NCBI GenBank assembly: GCA_903916195.1
Contig: CAIWVP010000181.1
Span: forward strand, 1 to 42,049
Source of the DNA: an uncultured Verrucomicrobiota bacterium
Lineage (GTDB): Bacteria; Verrucomicrobiota; Verrucomicrobiia; Limisphaerales; UBA9464
Reading direction: 5' to 3'
Length of the DNA: 42,049 nt
Below, one piece after another: positions 30,675 through 39,667 of the stretch (position 1 is the first letter of the stretch; every line of letters starts with the position of its first letter). Both the position numbers and the translations under genes were made by a program. The notes below the pieces were generated by a model that worked only from the letters and a program-made list of their open reading frames with translations, did not search any database and was not told where the DNA came from.

Positions 30675-31613
30675 ATGCCCCGCAAACTCAGTTCCATCGC
30701 CCCCGATTGGTGGGATTACACCACGCTCGACACCGCGCTCATCGCCGACGCCGCGAAGCTCACGCCCGAGAAGCTGCTCCGGCTCTCCCGGCCCGGCTTC
30801 AAGGTCGTGTTCTACGACACGCTCGAGGACTTCTACCTCGCGGAAGCACTCGAATACATCACCGCCTGGCGGCAGAGCACGTCCGACAACCCGGTCGGCA
30901 TCTGCGGACCGATCGGCCCCACCGAGCAGCTCCCGCTCGTCGCCCGGATGGTGGACGCCCTCGGATTGTCGCTCGCCTCCGCCCATTTCTGGGGCATGGA
31001 CGAGTGGTTCGACACGGCGACGGGCAAGGAGGTCCCGGTCACCCATCCGTTGTCGTTCGAGCGTGCGGACCGCGAGATGTGCTTCGGAAGGATTTCCAAG
31101 AAGCTGCGGATGCCGGAATCGAACCTCCACTTCCCCAAGGGCGACACCGCCGCCTACCGGGCGTCATGGGCGTCCGGTGTCCGGTGCGCGGTGATGCAAG
31201 GCGGTCAAGGCGACACCAAGCACTGGGCCTTCAACGATCCTCTGCCCCGGCGCGGAAAGTGGAAGCAGGAGCCGCCGACGCCCGCCGAGTTCCGGAAGCT
31301 CGCGACGCGCGTGGTGGACCTGCATCCGCTCACGCTCGCGCAGAACGCGCGCACGAGCGGCGGCGGCAACATCACCATGGTGCCGACCCAAGCGATCACC
31401 GTGGGGCCGGTGGAGACGTGGCAGGCGGAGAAGGTGTCCATCTGGCACGCCGGCGCGCACGACAACGCCCTCGGCCAGCGCCTCACGGCGCTGATGATCT
31501 CGCAGCGGATGGTGGACACCTCCGTGCCGATGTCGTTGCTCGCGGAGCATCCGGACGTGCAGTTCAACTATTACCGCGGCGGCCTCGGCTCGTGCGCGGT
31601 GGAGATGCATTGA
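30675..31613 (+). CDS. NagB-like glucosamine-6-phosphate deaminase/isomerase
   Basis: 312-residue protein of the NagB/RpiA/SugarP isomerase superfamily. [14 protein letters not shown] near 80, the [11 protein letters not shown] block at about 110 and [14 protein letters not shown] at about 180 correspond to the phosphate- and substrate-binding loops of glucosamine-6-phosphate deaminase, where GxGxDGHIAFNEP is usual. The GQGDTKHW version deviates from that, so the exact sugar may differ. It would convert an amino-sugar phosphate to a keto-sugar phosphate and ammonia. It lies downstream of the PIG-L deacetylase on the same strand. In Bacteroidetes the two domains occur fused, which supports a functional pair. 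Confidence 0.88.
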   Translation: MPRKLSSIAPDWWDYTTLDTALIADAAKLTPEKLLRLSRPGFKVVFYDTLEDFYLAEALEYITAWRQSTSDNPVGICGPIGPTEQLPLVARMVDALGLSLASAHFWGMDEWFDTATGKEVPVTHPLSFERADREMCFGRISKKLRMPESNLHFPKGDTAAYRASWASGVRCAVMQGGQGDTKHWAFNDPLPRRGKWKQEPPTPAEFRKLATRVVDLHPLTLAQNARTSGGGNITMVPTQAITVGPVETWQAEKVSIWHAGAHDNALGQRLTALMISQRMVDTSVPMSLLAEHPDVQFNYYRGGLGSCAVEMH

Positions 31614-31615
31614 GC

Positions 31616-31790
31616 TGCCACCGCTTTTCGCCCGCCGGACGCGCGTCTTTATATCCGAAGCCTTCCGGTCGTCCGAAAGCGGTGGCTCCGCTCTGCTTGC
31701 CACCGCTTTCGCCCGCCGTACGTGGCAACGAACTTCTCGACCTCTCGACCGTTCCCCGCCAAAGCGGCAGCTCCGCTCCGCTTCGCCACC
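31616..31790. repeat. REP-like repeats between NagB-like gene and lgt
   Basis: A 21-22 base unit, TGCCACCGCTTT plus CGCCCGCCG, occurs at 31616-31637 (one extra T) and at 31698-31718. The second copy forms the right arm of a 13-base perfect inverted repeat, 31674-31686 with 31699-31711 and a 12-base loop. A third, decayed copy of the hairpin lies at 31759-31790. This is the form of repetitive extragenic palindromes and may act as a transcription barrier after nagB. Confidence 0.65.
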
Positions 31791-31824
31791 ATTGCTCCAA
31801 GACCTCGCGGGGTTCTCGCGCCAC

Positions 31825-31853
31825 TTTCTTTCGCCGCACCCGCCGGCTACGCT
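31825..31853 (+). promoter_or_regulatory. possible lgt promoter
   Basis: TTTCTT and TACGCT are separated by 17 bases, and the -10-like box ends 10 bases before the TTG start of lgt at 31864. Confidence 0.35.
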
Positions 31854-31863
31854 CTCCGCGCTC

Positions 31864-32658
31864 TTGAAACCGATCCTCTTCCATCTCGGCACCTTCCCCA
31901 TCCACACCTTCGGGTTGCTGGTCGCGCTGGGGTTCGTCTTCGGTCTGTGGGCCGCGTCGCGCAATGCCCGCCGCGCCGGGCTGGATCCGGAGCTGCCCTA
32001 CGACTTGGCGCCCTGGCTCATCGGCGGCGGGTTGATCGGCGCGCGGATGCTCTACGTCGCCAGCTATTGGCAGAAGGATTTCGCCGGGCAGCCGATCTCC
32101 GAGGTCTTCGCTATCTGGAAGGGCGGGCTCGTCTTCTACGGCGGGCTGATCGGGGCGACATTGGCCGGGATCATCGCGTTGAAACGCCGCGGATCGCCGC
32201 TGTGGAAAGTCGCCGATTGCCTCGCGCCGGGCATCGCCCTCGGCCACGTCTTCGGCCGCACCGGTTGTCTGCTCAACGGCTGCTGTTTCGGGCGGTCGTC
32301 GTCGGCGGCTTGGGCGGTGCGTTATCCGGAAGGGCACAGCACCTTCCCGGCGCTCGTCCATCCGGCGCAGGTGTACGAAGCGCTGCTGAACCTGGCGTTC
32401 TTCGGAGCGCTGACCTGGCTGCACCGCCGTCGGAAGTTCGACGGCCTGGTGTTCGCTTCGTATCTGGTCGGCTACGCGTTCATCCGCTCCTTCGCGGAGT
32501 TGTTCCGCGGCGACTACGACGTGGTCTCGAAGCCTTCTTCCGGTGTCTTCACCCCGGGGCAGACGACCAGCCTGCTCATCCTAGCGACCGGCTTGGCGTT
32601 GCTCTTCGTGCTTCGCGGAGCAGGCCGTCCGAAGATCCCGGAACCCGCGTCGCGCTGA
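31864..32658 (+). CDS. lgt: prolipoprotein diacylglyceryl transferase
   Basis: Transfers diacylglycerol from phosphatidylglycerol to the lipobox Cys of prolipoproteins at the inner membrane, as needed by the lipoproteins in this window. 264 residues from TTG 31864, with about seven hydrophobic helices. GHVFGRTGCLLNGCCFGR holds the conserved glycine-arginine region, and VFYGGLIGATLAG is the HGG region, with Tyr instead of His. YEALLNLAFFGAL and IRSFAELFRGD complete the family pattern. The reading frame is open to 31792, but the residues before KPILFHLGTFPIHTFGL are not conserved, which favours the TTG. Confidence 0.92.
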   Translation: MKPILFHLGTFPIHTFGLLVALGFVFGLWAASRNARRAGLDPELPYDLAPWLIGGGLIGARMLYVASYWQKDFAGQPISEVFAIWKGGLVFYGGLIGATLAGIIALKRRGSPLWKVADCLAPGIALGHVFGRTGCLLNGCCFGRSSSAAWAVRYPEGHSTFPALVHPAQVYEALLNLAFFGALTWLHRRRKFDGLVFASYLVGYAFIRSFAELFRGDYDVVSKPSSGVFTPGQTTSLLILATGLALLFVLRGAGRPKIPEPASR

Positions 32659-32682
32659 CCGCACGCCGCGGACCCTCTCCGC

Positions 32683-35226
32683 TCAGGGCTTGGCCGAGGC
32701 GCCGAGCTTCTTCTTGCTCTTGGCCATCTTGGCGCGCTCTTTGTCGGCCTTGATCCGGCTGGCGTCCTCTTGTTCTTGGAAGGTGCGTTCCAGCTCCTGG
32801 ATGTTGCCGGACACCTCGCGCTGCGTGCGGGTGTAATCGGCGACGTCCTGCGGTTTGGCGAGGATGGTCGGACGCACCAGGATCATGAGCTCCTGTTTGG
32901 AGCTGCTGCTGTTCTTGCTCTTGAACAGGTTCCCGAGCACCGGGATGTCCTTCAGCAGCGGGATGCCGGAATCGCTCTTCTGCTTGTTGTTGTCCAGATA
33001 ACCGCCCAAGAGGATCACGTCGCCGCTGCGGACCGTGACGGTGGAGCTGGCCGATTTGTTGGACGTCTGCGGCGGGATGCCGCTCGCGGCATTGAACGAG
33101 CCGTCGATGGCGTCGATCTGCTGCTCGATCTCCATCACCACCAGGTTGTCGGGAGTGATGTAGGGCAACACGTTGAGGCTGATGCCGACCGGCAACTGGG
33201 AATACTGGAAGCTCTCCTGGCCGCCGTACGAGTAGCCGCCTTGACGATAGGGGACGCTGCTGCCGATGAAGAAATCGGCCGGCACCGCATGCGACGTGAT
33301 GATCCGGGGCCGCTGGATGATGTCCACGCGGCTGTCGCCCGCGACCGCGTTGAGGGCGACATCCCAGCGGTTGCCGAGCAGGGCATAGTAGCCCAGGCCG
33401 CCGGCGGCGGGGTAGGTGGCGTTGATGCCGCCGTTGGTCGCTGCCGAGGTGAGCGCGCCGGTGAGGAAGCCGATGCCGGAACCGAGCGGGCCCTTGTCGT
33501 TGTTGGCCGTGCCGCCGATGACGCTGTTGCCGGCCTTGTGCGGGCGTTCGCCGGCGGTGAGGCTGTAGTTCCAGTTGTTCCCGACCGAGACGTTCATGAC
33601 GATGCCCTCGATCAACACCTGGGGCAGGAGCGTGTCCACCTTCTCCAGCACCTTCTTGATCATCGCCATGTCCTTCTTGCTGGCATAGACGATCAGCGCG
33701 TTGCCCCGGGAATCCGGGGTGATCTGCGCGTCGGTGACGAGCGGTTCGATCTGGGGCGAACCGGGAGCGCCCTGGCCGCGGTTCACGGCGTTGTACCGGC
33801 CTTGGAGACCGCCGGTCTGGCCGGTCCGGTTGACCCCGGGCGTGGCCGCCGCGCCGGGCGTGACCACCCGGTTGCCGGTGGCCTGTTGCGGTGTGAACTC
33901 GCCCGCCGAATAGGTCCCGTAGCCGCCGCCGCCACCGTACCCGCCCGTCGAGCCGCCATAGCCGCCCCGGGAACCACCACCGTAGCCGCCGAGCCCGCCG
34001 CTGCTTCCGAGGCCGCCGCCGCGTCCTCCTCGTGAACCGCCCAGCCCACCGCGCGAGGACCGTCCGGTCGTCTGGCCCGGACCTCCCGGCACTCCCGAGG
34101 CCCCGAGACCGCCCGAGCCTCCGCCTCCTCCTCCGATCACGCTGCTCATGGTGGCGTAGATGTCCTCGACCCGGCCGTACTTGATGGGGATGACCTCGAG
34201 CTCGTAGTCCTGCGGGGTCTCGACGTCGATCTTGGCGAGGATCTCCAGCATCCGCTTCACATTGATCGCATAGTCGCGGATCACGAGCGTCTTGGTGCTG
34301 GGGAGGCCGATGATGCCGTTCTGGTTCTTGGCGAACTGCCGCACCGTCTCGGCCGCTTCCTCGACCGTCACGTGCTTGAGCTGGACGACATGGGTGACGA
34401 ACTGGCTGGCCTCCGCGTAGTCGGTGGAATTGGTCGTGCGGCTGAACGCTCCGCCTTCTTGCATCGCCTGCGCGGTGGGCACGGCGAGCACGGCCTTCTC
34501 ACCGGTCGGGATCATCGTCACGCCGTTGAGCGCGAGGATGGTGTCGAACATCTGCAGCCGCTCATCGTGGTTGAGCGGGGTCATCGCTTTGAAATCGATG
34601 CTCGCCTGGGGAAGCCCTTGTCCGCGCAGCACCGAACGCCGGGCCTCGGCCGCGTATTGGTCGAGGAACTGGTCGAGCGGCATCTTCTTGAAATCGATGA
34701 CGTCGGTCGCGTCGTCGCCGTTTGCCGTGTCGGAACCGGAGGCCGCGGAGGCGTCGGTGGACGCAGCGGATGCAGCGGATGCAGCGGATGTGCCCGCAGC
34801 GGCGGCTGGAGCACCACCGGGCACCGGCGGCGCAGGAGGAGCCGGACGTGTCCGCACGACGGTCGGCGTCGCGGCGTTGCCGGTCGTCGGGTTCGCGGTG
34901 GGAAGTTGCGGGAAAGCGGGTGCCGCAGAAACGTTGGTCGCAGCGGCCGTCACGCCGGTCGCAGGGCGGCGCGGAAAAGCGCCGGGGATGGCCGGCAGGC
35001 GCGCGGCCGGATCGGAGACCGGCTTCGCGGGCGCGGCGATCGGTGTCGCGGTCGTGGTCGTGGCCGTGGTCGCCGCGGGATCGGCCGGCGGCAGCGCCTG
35101 GGACACCGCTTGCGGGTTGGCGGGGACGGGGACGGGCGCGGGATCGTTCTGGCGGGCGGCCAGCGGCGAGGCGACGACGAGCGCGGCCAAGAATCCTGCG
35201 GAGGTGCGGGCGAGGAACGTTTTCAC
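32683..35226 (-). CDS. gspD: GspD/PilQ-type secretin
   Basis: Outer-membrane channel of a type II secretion or type IV pilus system; 847 residues from GTG 35226. A signal peptide (FLAALVVASPLAA) is followed by a proline/alanine-rich stretch to about 155. N0 and N1 modules follow (VIDFKKMPLDQFL; VVQLKHVTVEEAAETVRQF). The N2-like module is split by a glycine-rich insert at about 362-445 and then an unstructured stretch to about 490. The secretin core contains VDIIQRPRIITSHAVPADF, SSTVTVRSGDVILLGGYLD and GIPLLKDIPVLGNLFKSK near 790. It is the last gene of the minus-strand operon, 6 bases past pilO, and converges with lgt. Confidence 0.95.
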   Translation of the reverse strand: MKTFLARTSAGFLAALVVASPLAARQNDPAPVPVPANPQAVSQALPPADPAATTATTTTATPIAAPAKPVSDPAARLPAIPGAFPRRPATGVTAAATNVSAAPAFPQLPTANPTTGNAATPTVVRTRPAPPAPPVPGGAPAAAAGTSAASAASAASTDASAASGSDTANGDDATDVIDFKKMPLDQFLDQYAAEARRSVLRGQGLPQASIDFKAMTPLNHDERLQMFDTILALNGVTMIPTGEKAVLAVPTAQAMQEGGAFSRTTNSTDYAEASQFVTHVVQLKHVTVEEAAETVRQFAKNQNGIIGLPSTKTLVIRDYAINVKRMLEILAKIDVETPQDYELEVIPIKYGRVEDIYATMSSVIGGGGGGSGGLGASGVPGGPGQTTGRSSRGGLGGSRGGRGGGLGSSGGLGGYGGGSRGGYGGSTGGYGGGGGYGTYSAGEFTPQQATGNRVVTPGAAATPGVNRTGQTGGLQGRYNAVNRGQGAPGSPQIEPLVTDAQITPDSRGNALIVYASKKDMAMIKKVLEKVDTLLPQVLIEGIVMNVSVGNNWNYSLTAGERPHKAGNSVIGGTANNDKGPLGSGIGFLTGALTSAATNGGINATYPAAGGLGYYALLGNRWDVALNAVAGDSRVDIIQRPRIITSHAVPADFFIGSSVPYRQGGYSYGGQESFQYSQLPVGISLNVLPYITPDNLVVMEIEQQIDAIDGSFNAASGIPPQTSNKSASSTVTVRSGDVILLGGYLDNNKQKSDSGIPLLKDIPVLGNLFKSKNSSSSKQELMILVRPTILAKPQDVADYTRTQREVSGNIQELERTFQEQEDASRIKADKERAKMAKSKKKLGASAKP
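34763..34789. repeat. 9-base tandem repeat inside secretin gene
   Basis: GCAGCGGAT is repeated three times without interruption in the region coding for an alanine- and serine-rich linker near residue 150. The linker carries no fold, so copy number could vary between strains. Confidence 0.7.
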
Positions 35227-35232
35227 GGGAAG

Positions 35233-35898
35233 CTATTTCTTGGCGGGTTTGGCCGCGGACGTTTTGTTCGTGGCGGCCACGGGGGGCGGCCCCTTCGGTT
35301 GGACGACCGCGGGGGAGGAAGGTCGGGACGGCGGTGCGACCGTCTTGGGCTTTTTCTGGAAGCTGGCCACCATGGTCAGCGTGCTTTGCAGCTTGGTCTG
35401 GGTCGGATCGAGCCGCAGCCGCGAGAGGTCCCGCACGCGGATCATCGAATCGCCCGTCCCGAGCGCATGGAGGAAAGCGACCAACTCGGCCTCGCCGGCG
35501 ACGACCGAGACGGTCATGGCGACCTCGTCGAAGAAGACGTTGGTCTGCCCGGCCGTGCGGCTCGGGGTGAGGCTCGTGACCGTGACGCCATGGGTCGCGG
35601 CCTGGGTGTAGAGGGTCGATTGGACGCGGTTGGCCTGCTCTTCCGCGAGCACGCCGCCGGCTCCGGCCTTCTCGACCTCCTTGAGCTGCCGCTCATAGGT
35701 GGGCTTCTTGCCGATCTCCGCGAGAAAGGTCGTCTTGCGGGAATCGGCCTTGGAGATCTCGTTGCCGACCTTCGACCACTCGCCGAAGTAGGGCCAGATG
35801 ATCCAGTAGTTGAGCACGAGGGCCACCACCACGAGCCCGCCCAGCACCATGCGGCGCTCCTGCGGCTGCAGGTTCAATTTGTCGAGCCAGGCGGTCAT
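35233..35898 (-). CDS. pilO: PilO-like inner-membrane assembly protein
   Basis: 221 residues. One transmembrane helix near 17-36 (MVLGGLVVVALVLNYWIIW) is followed by a coiled-coil segment (SKADSRKTTFLAEIGKKPTYERQLKEVEKA). The compact domain after it (THGVTVTSLTPSRT, VVAGEAELVAFLHALGTGDSMIRVRDLSRLRLDP) has the ferredoxin-like character of PilO or GspM. A proline/lysine-rich tail ends it. It would couple the PilM-PilN fusion to the secretin. Its ATG overlaps the stop of the upstream gene by ATGA, which suggests translational coupling, and the secretin gene starts 6 bases after it. Confidence 0.82.
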   Translation of the reverse strand: MTAWLDKLNLQPQERRMVLGGLVVVALVLNYWIIWPYFGEWSKVGNEISKADSRKTTFLAEIGKKPTYERQLKEVEKAGAGGVLAEEQANRVQSTLYTQAATHGVTVTSLTPSRTAGQTNVFFDEVAMTVSVVAGEAELVAFLHALGTGDSMIRVRDLSRLRLDPTQTKLQSTLTMVASFQKKPKTVAPPSRPSSPAVVQPKGPPPVAATNKTSAAKPAKK

Positions 35899-37277
35899 GG
35901 CGTTTCGGTGCGTTTGAGCTCGGCCTTGAAGGTCCAGCGCGCCGAGGGGACGCCGGGTTGGGTGGTGATCTGCGCGGCGTCGACCTTCGAGAAGAGCGGC
36001 CGGCCGTCGACCTCGACCTTCTTCAGGTCGGAGTTGAACCGGGTCACGTCGGCCGTCTTGTCCGTGGCGACGGTGCCCTGCAGGTCCAAGGTGCGGCCGC
36101 GCGAGAAATCGAGCTGCCCGAGCGTGAGGCCTTCCGGAAGGTTCTCGATGGCGGCCCGCCACGCATCGAGCGCGGCGTACCGGAGGCTCATCTGGTCTTG
36201 GAGCACCGCGACCTGCGCCTTGAGCTGGAGCGTGTTGGTGTAGCCGAGGGCCAGGCGGTTCGCGTCGTCGCGCACGCCGTCGAGCCGGTATTCCTGCACC
36301 TTCAGCGCGATCATGTAGCAGAACACGGCGAGCAGATATGCCACGCCCAGCGCGCCGAGGCCCTTGATCCAGAGGCCGTCGATGAACTGGTCGCGACGGC
36401 GCTGCACCAGGTCCGCGGGGACCAGCGAGACCGTCGTCGGCCGGAGATGGTGCTGCGCGCCGAGCACGGCCAGCTCCGGGAGCGGCAGACGCGGCTGCGT
36501 GCGGACAGGACGGCCCGACCAAGCAGCCAACGCGCTCTCCAGATCAGCCACCGCTTCGGGCGCGGCGACCAATCGGACCTCCGGCAAGGTGGTCAACCAT
36601 CCGGCGAGCTCTCCGGCCCACGCATGTTGCGTCAGGAGCTCGACCAACAACGCGGCCCCCGCCGGTCCGGATGCGAGCCGCAAGAGCCCGACCTCGCGCC
36701 AAGTCCCGGCGATGTTCCAACCGACCAGCGCGTTGTGCCCGCCCTCGGCGGGTTCGACGAAGATCCACAGGCCGTCGCCGTCCGGCTTCGCGGCGCGGAG
36801 CTCGCGCAGGAGCGGGAGCTCCAGACGGTCGGCGACGTATCCGGCCTTCTCCAGTCCGCCCAAGACCTCCTCGACGGCGTTGCGGGACACGATCGCGACG
36901 ATCGCGGTCTGCCCGGCGCCGTCGGCGTCCGGCACGGCCTCGACGGTCCAGACCGCCTGCGCGGGCGGCATCGGCGAGAGCTTTTCGAGCTGGAACTCGA
37001 CCATGCCCGGGATCTCTTCGGCATTCGCGGCGGGCAGTTGCACGGCGCGGAGGAAGACATGTTCCGCCGGAAGCCAGGCGATGTTCAGCTTCGGCTGGAC
37101 CAGGGATCGCCACCCGCGCGCCACCGCTCCTTGCGGCAACGGTTTTCCCGGCCCGAGCGATAGGTCGCCCGCGGGCGTCGGCTTGTCCTTGCTGATGCCG
37201 AACTGCCAGAGGCGACGGCCTTCGGCGGTGGTCGATAGGACGTTGCAACCCTGGTAGCGTGGAGAATTGGCCTTCAT
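35895..37277 (-). CDS. PilM-PilN fusion (GspL-like) assembly protein
   Basis: 460 residues. The N-terminal half, about 1-290, is like the actin-fold cytoplasmic part of PilM and GspL: WLPAEHVFLRAVQLP, EEIPGMVEFQLEKLSPM and later VSLVPADL. A transmembrane helix at about 305-330 (GLGALGVAYLLAVFCYMIAL) leads to a PilN-like periplasmic part with a coiled coil and a ferredoxin-like domain (LTLGQLDFSRGRTLDLQGTVA). One protein thus does the work of PilM plus PilN, as in GspL. It overlaps gspE and pilO by 4 bases at each end. A separate pilM gene is absent. Confidence 0.82.
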   Translation of the reverse strand: MKANSPRYQGCNVLSTTAEGRRLWQFGISKDKPTPAGDLSLGPGKPLPQGAVARGWRSLVQPKLNIAWLPAEHVFLRAVQLPAANAEEIPGMVEFQLEKLSPMPPAQAVWTVEAVPDADGAGQTAIVAIVSRNAVEEVLGGLEKAGYVADRLELPLLRELRAAKPDGDGLWIFVEPAEGGHNALVGWNIAGTWREVGLLRLASGPAGAALLVELLTQHAWAGELAGWLTTLPEVRLVAAPEAVADLESALAAWSGRPVRTQPRLPLPELAVLGAQHHLRPTTVSLVPADLVQRRRDQFIDGLWIKGLGALGVAYLLAVFCYMIALKVQEYRLDGVRDDANRLALGYTNTLQLKAQVAVLQDQMSLRYAALDAWRAAIENLPEGLTLGQLDFSRGRTLDLQGTVATDKTADVTRFNSDLKKVEVDGRPLFSKVDAAQITTQPGVPSARWTFKAELKRTETP

Positions 37278-39025
37278 CGCGCGCCTCCCTTGTCTTCGAC
37301 CAGGCTGCGGATGTGCTCCTCGGACTGGGTGACCCGCAACACCTCCTCCAACGTCGTGACGCCCGCGCGGACCTTGCGCCAGCCGTCCTCCCGGAGCGTG
37401 CGCATCCCCTGCTGCCGCGCCGCCATCGCGATGGTGGAGGCGGCCGCGCGGTTCATCACCAAGGGCCGGATGGCGTCGTTCACCAGCAACAGCTCATGGA
37501 TGCCGGTGCGGCCTTGGTATCCGAGTTGGCGGCATTCCTCGCATCCGAGCCCCTTGAGGAAGGTCGTCGAGGCGATCTCGTGCTCCGGGAAACCGCACTT
37601 GATCAGGTAATCGCGGTCGACCTTCTGCGGCACCTTGCAATGCGGGCAGATGGTGCGGACAAGACGCTGGGCCATCACCGCCTCCAGCGACGACGCGACC
37701 AAGAAGGGTTCGATGCCCATGTCGATCAGACGGGTGAAGGCGCTGGGGGCGTCGTTCGTGTGCAGCGTGCTGAAGACAAGGTGGCCCGTGAGCGCCGCAC
37801 GGATGGCGATCTCCGCGGTCTCGAGATCGCGCACCTCGCCGACCATGATCACGTTGGGGTCCTGCCGGAGGATGTGCCGGAGGCCCATCGCAAAAGTGAG
37901 CCCGATATCGGAGCGGACCGGGATCTGGTTGATGCCCTTCAGCTCGTACTCGACCGGCTCCTCGATGGTGATGATGCGCTTGGTGACCGAGTTGATGGTC
38001 GACAGGAACCCGTAGAGGGTCGTCGACTTGCCGGACCCGGTCGGCCCGGTGACCAAGAAGATCCCGTGCGGCTTGACGATGATGTCGCGGATCGCGTCCT
38101 CCTCGTCCTTCGCGAACCCGAGCTTCTCCAGCCCGAAGAAGATCTTGCCGCGGGTGAGCAGACGTAGGGAGACGGATTCGCCCCAGACCGTCGGCACCGT
38201 GGAGACGCGGATATCGATCTCCTCGCCCTTGATCCGGACGTTGATGCGGCCGTCCTGCGGGAGGCGCTTCTCCGCGATGTTCATCCCGCTCATCACCTTG
38301 ATGCGCGAGATGAGCGCGGACTGGTAGCGCTTGATCTGCGGCGGCAACGGTGTCTGGTGCAGGATGCCGTCGATGCGGTAGCGGATGCGCAGCTCGTCCT
38401 CGGACGGCTCGAAATGGATGTCGGTCGCCCGGTCCTTGAAGGCTTCCCAGATGACCTGGTTGACGAACTTGATGACGCTCGCGTCCTGGTCGTCGCCGGT
38501 GATCTCGCGGTCGTTCGCGATCTCCAGGTCGAGCGGTTCGTCCTCCGACATCTCGTCGAGCGTCTCGGCGCCGACGCCGTAGTACTTCTTCAGCGCCTTC
38601 TCGATCTCGCCGCGGGTCGCCAACGCGAACTGCACCGGACCGCGCGCGTCGAACTGCACCGCCGCCTGCATCGCGGGGTCGAACGGGTTGTGCGTCGCGA
38701 TCTGCAGCGGTCCGCCCGCCTGCTCGTCCTGCGCTTGGGTCGGGATGACGGAGAACTGGAAGGCCGTCTTGGTCGAGACCTTCTTCCGCACCTCGGGAGG
38801 GATGGTGAGCTTGGGCAACTCGACGAACGGCCATCCGAGCGCGGCCGCGAGCTTCTGGAGGAACTGCTCGTCGGTGAGGCCGGCCTCGCGGGCGAAGAAC
38901 GCCAACTGGGTCTCGGCCGTGCCGGCCTCCTCGACCTTGCGCCACGCGGCGCTCCGGTCGCGGAATTGCGCCGGAGTGGCGAGCCCGGCGCGTTCGAGGA
39001 TCGATTGGAGCGGCAAGTAAGCCAT
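37274..39025 (-). CDS. gspE: GspE/PilB-type secretion ATPase
   Basis: Hexameric ATPase powering pilus or pseudopilus assembly. 583 residues from ATG 39025. The N-terminal GspE-II-like domain (LPKLTIPPEVRKKV) is followed by DIHFEPSEDELRIRYRIDG and the Walker A GPTGSGKST at about 327-335. The Asp box TIEEPVEYEL, Walker B-like DPNVIMVGEVRD and the STLHTNDA His box follow. The C-terminal third has a tetracysteine zinc site (CPHC and CEEC) and ends in TLREDGWRKVRAGVTTLEEVLRVT. First gene of its operon, linked by ATGA to the next. No GspF-like platform protein follows in this operon; it must be elsewhere. Confidence 0.96.
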   Translation of the reverse strand: MAYLPLQSILERAGLATPAQFRDRSAAWRKVEEAGTAETQLAFFAREAGLTDEQFLQKLAAALGWPFVELPKLTIPPEVRKKVSTKTAFQFSVIPTQAQDEQAGGPLQIATHNPFDPAMQAAVQFDARGPVQFALATRGEIEKALKKYYGVGAETLDEMSEDEPLDLEIANDREITGDDQDASVIKFVNQVIWEAFKDRATDIHFEPSEDELRIRYRIDGILHQTPLPPQIKRYQSALISRIKVMSGMNIAEKRLPQDGRINVRIKGEEIDIRVSTVPTVWGESVSLRLLTRGKIFFGLEKLGFAKDEEDAIRDIIVKPHGIFLVTGPTGSGKSTTLYGFLSTINSVTKRIITIEEPVEYELKGINQIPVRSDIGLTFAMGLRHILRQDPNVIMVGEVRDLETAEIAIRAALTGHLVFSTLHTNDAPSAFTRLIDMGIEPFLVASSLEAVMAQRLVRTICPHCKVPQKVDRDYLIKCGFPEHEIASTTFLKGLGCEECRQLGYQGRTGIHELLLVNDAIRPLVMNRAAASTIAMAARQQGMRTLREDGWRKVRAGVTTLEEVLRVTQSEEHIRSLVEDKGGAR

Positions 39026-39136
39026 GCAAGTCGCGGACGACGGGCGGTTTAACGGTCCCGACCGGGAAAAGTTGCGCGCGGAGTTAAGGGGCCGGGCCAC
39101 ACGAAGGCAACCACGATGGAGGCCGGAGTGGTCGGT

Positions 39137-39175
39137 GCCAAAAGAAAGACCCCGTCCGATGATGGACGGGGTCTT
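39137..39175 (-). terminator. Rho-independent terminator after rplK
   Basis: A 12-base perfect stem, AAGACCCCGTCC at 39146-39157 and its complement at 39164-39175 with a 6-base loop. On the minus strand it is followed by a TTTCTTTT tract. It ends the tuf-side transcription block before the gspE operon. Confidence 0.88.
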
Positions 39176-39193
39176 GACGACGACGGTCGGCGA

Positions 39194-39619
39194 TCAGCCG
39201 ACGACTTCGATGCCCATGTTGCGGGCGGTACCGGCGATGGTGCGGACGGCCGCTTCCTCGCTGTTGCAGTTCATGTCGGAGCCCTTGGCCTTGACGATCT
39301 CCAGGATCTGCTTGCGGGTCACCTTGCCGACCTTCTCCTTGTTGGGGGTCTTGGACCCGGACGCCACTCCAGCGGCCTTCTTGAGGAGCACGGAAGCGGG
39401 AGGCGACTTGTAGATGCAGGAGAACGACTTGTCCTGATAGACCGTGATGACCACGGGGATGACCAGACCGGCCTTGTCCTTGGTGGCGGCGTTGAATTCT
39501 TTGCAGAACGCCATGATGTTGATGCCCTGCGAACCGAGCGCGGGGCCGACGGGCGGCGCAGGATTGGCCTGACCGGCCGAGATCTGCAATTTGACTGTAC
39601 CTGTGACTTTCTTTGCCAT
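39194..39619 (-). CDS. rplK: 50S ribosomal protein L11
   Basis: 141 residues, the standard length. The N-terminal domain has [28 protein letters not shown], the proline-rich thiostrepton-binding helix, and the C-terminal rRNA-binding domain has [25 protein letters not shown]. It starts at ATG 39619, 48 bases after nusG. A strong terminator follows instead of rplA, which is unusual. Confidence 0.97.
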   Translation of the reverse strand: MAKKVTGTVKLQISAGQANPAPPVGPALGSQGINIMAFCKEFNAATKDKAGLVIPVVITVYQDKSFSCIYKSPPASVLLKKAAGVASGSKTPNKEKVGKVTRKQILEIVKAKGSDMNCNSEEAAVRTIAGTARNMGIEVVG

Positions 39620-39667
39620 GTTACGTGTCCAATAGGTTGCGGAGGGGCGCGTCGTCGCTGAGAGGCA

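Noticed and set aside
32659-32682. Bidirectional terminator between lgt and gspD
   Set aside because: Only a 5-base hairpin and no T-tract.
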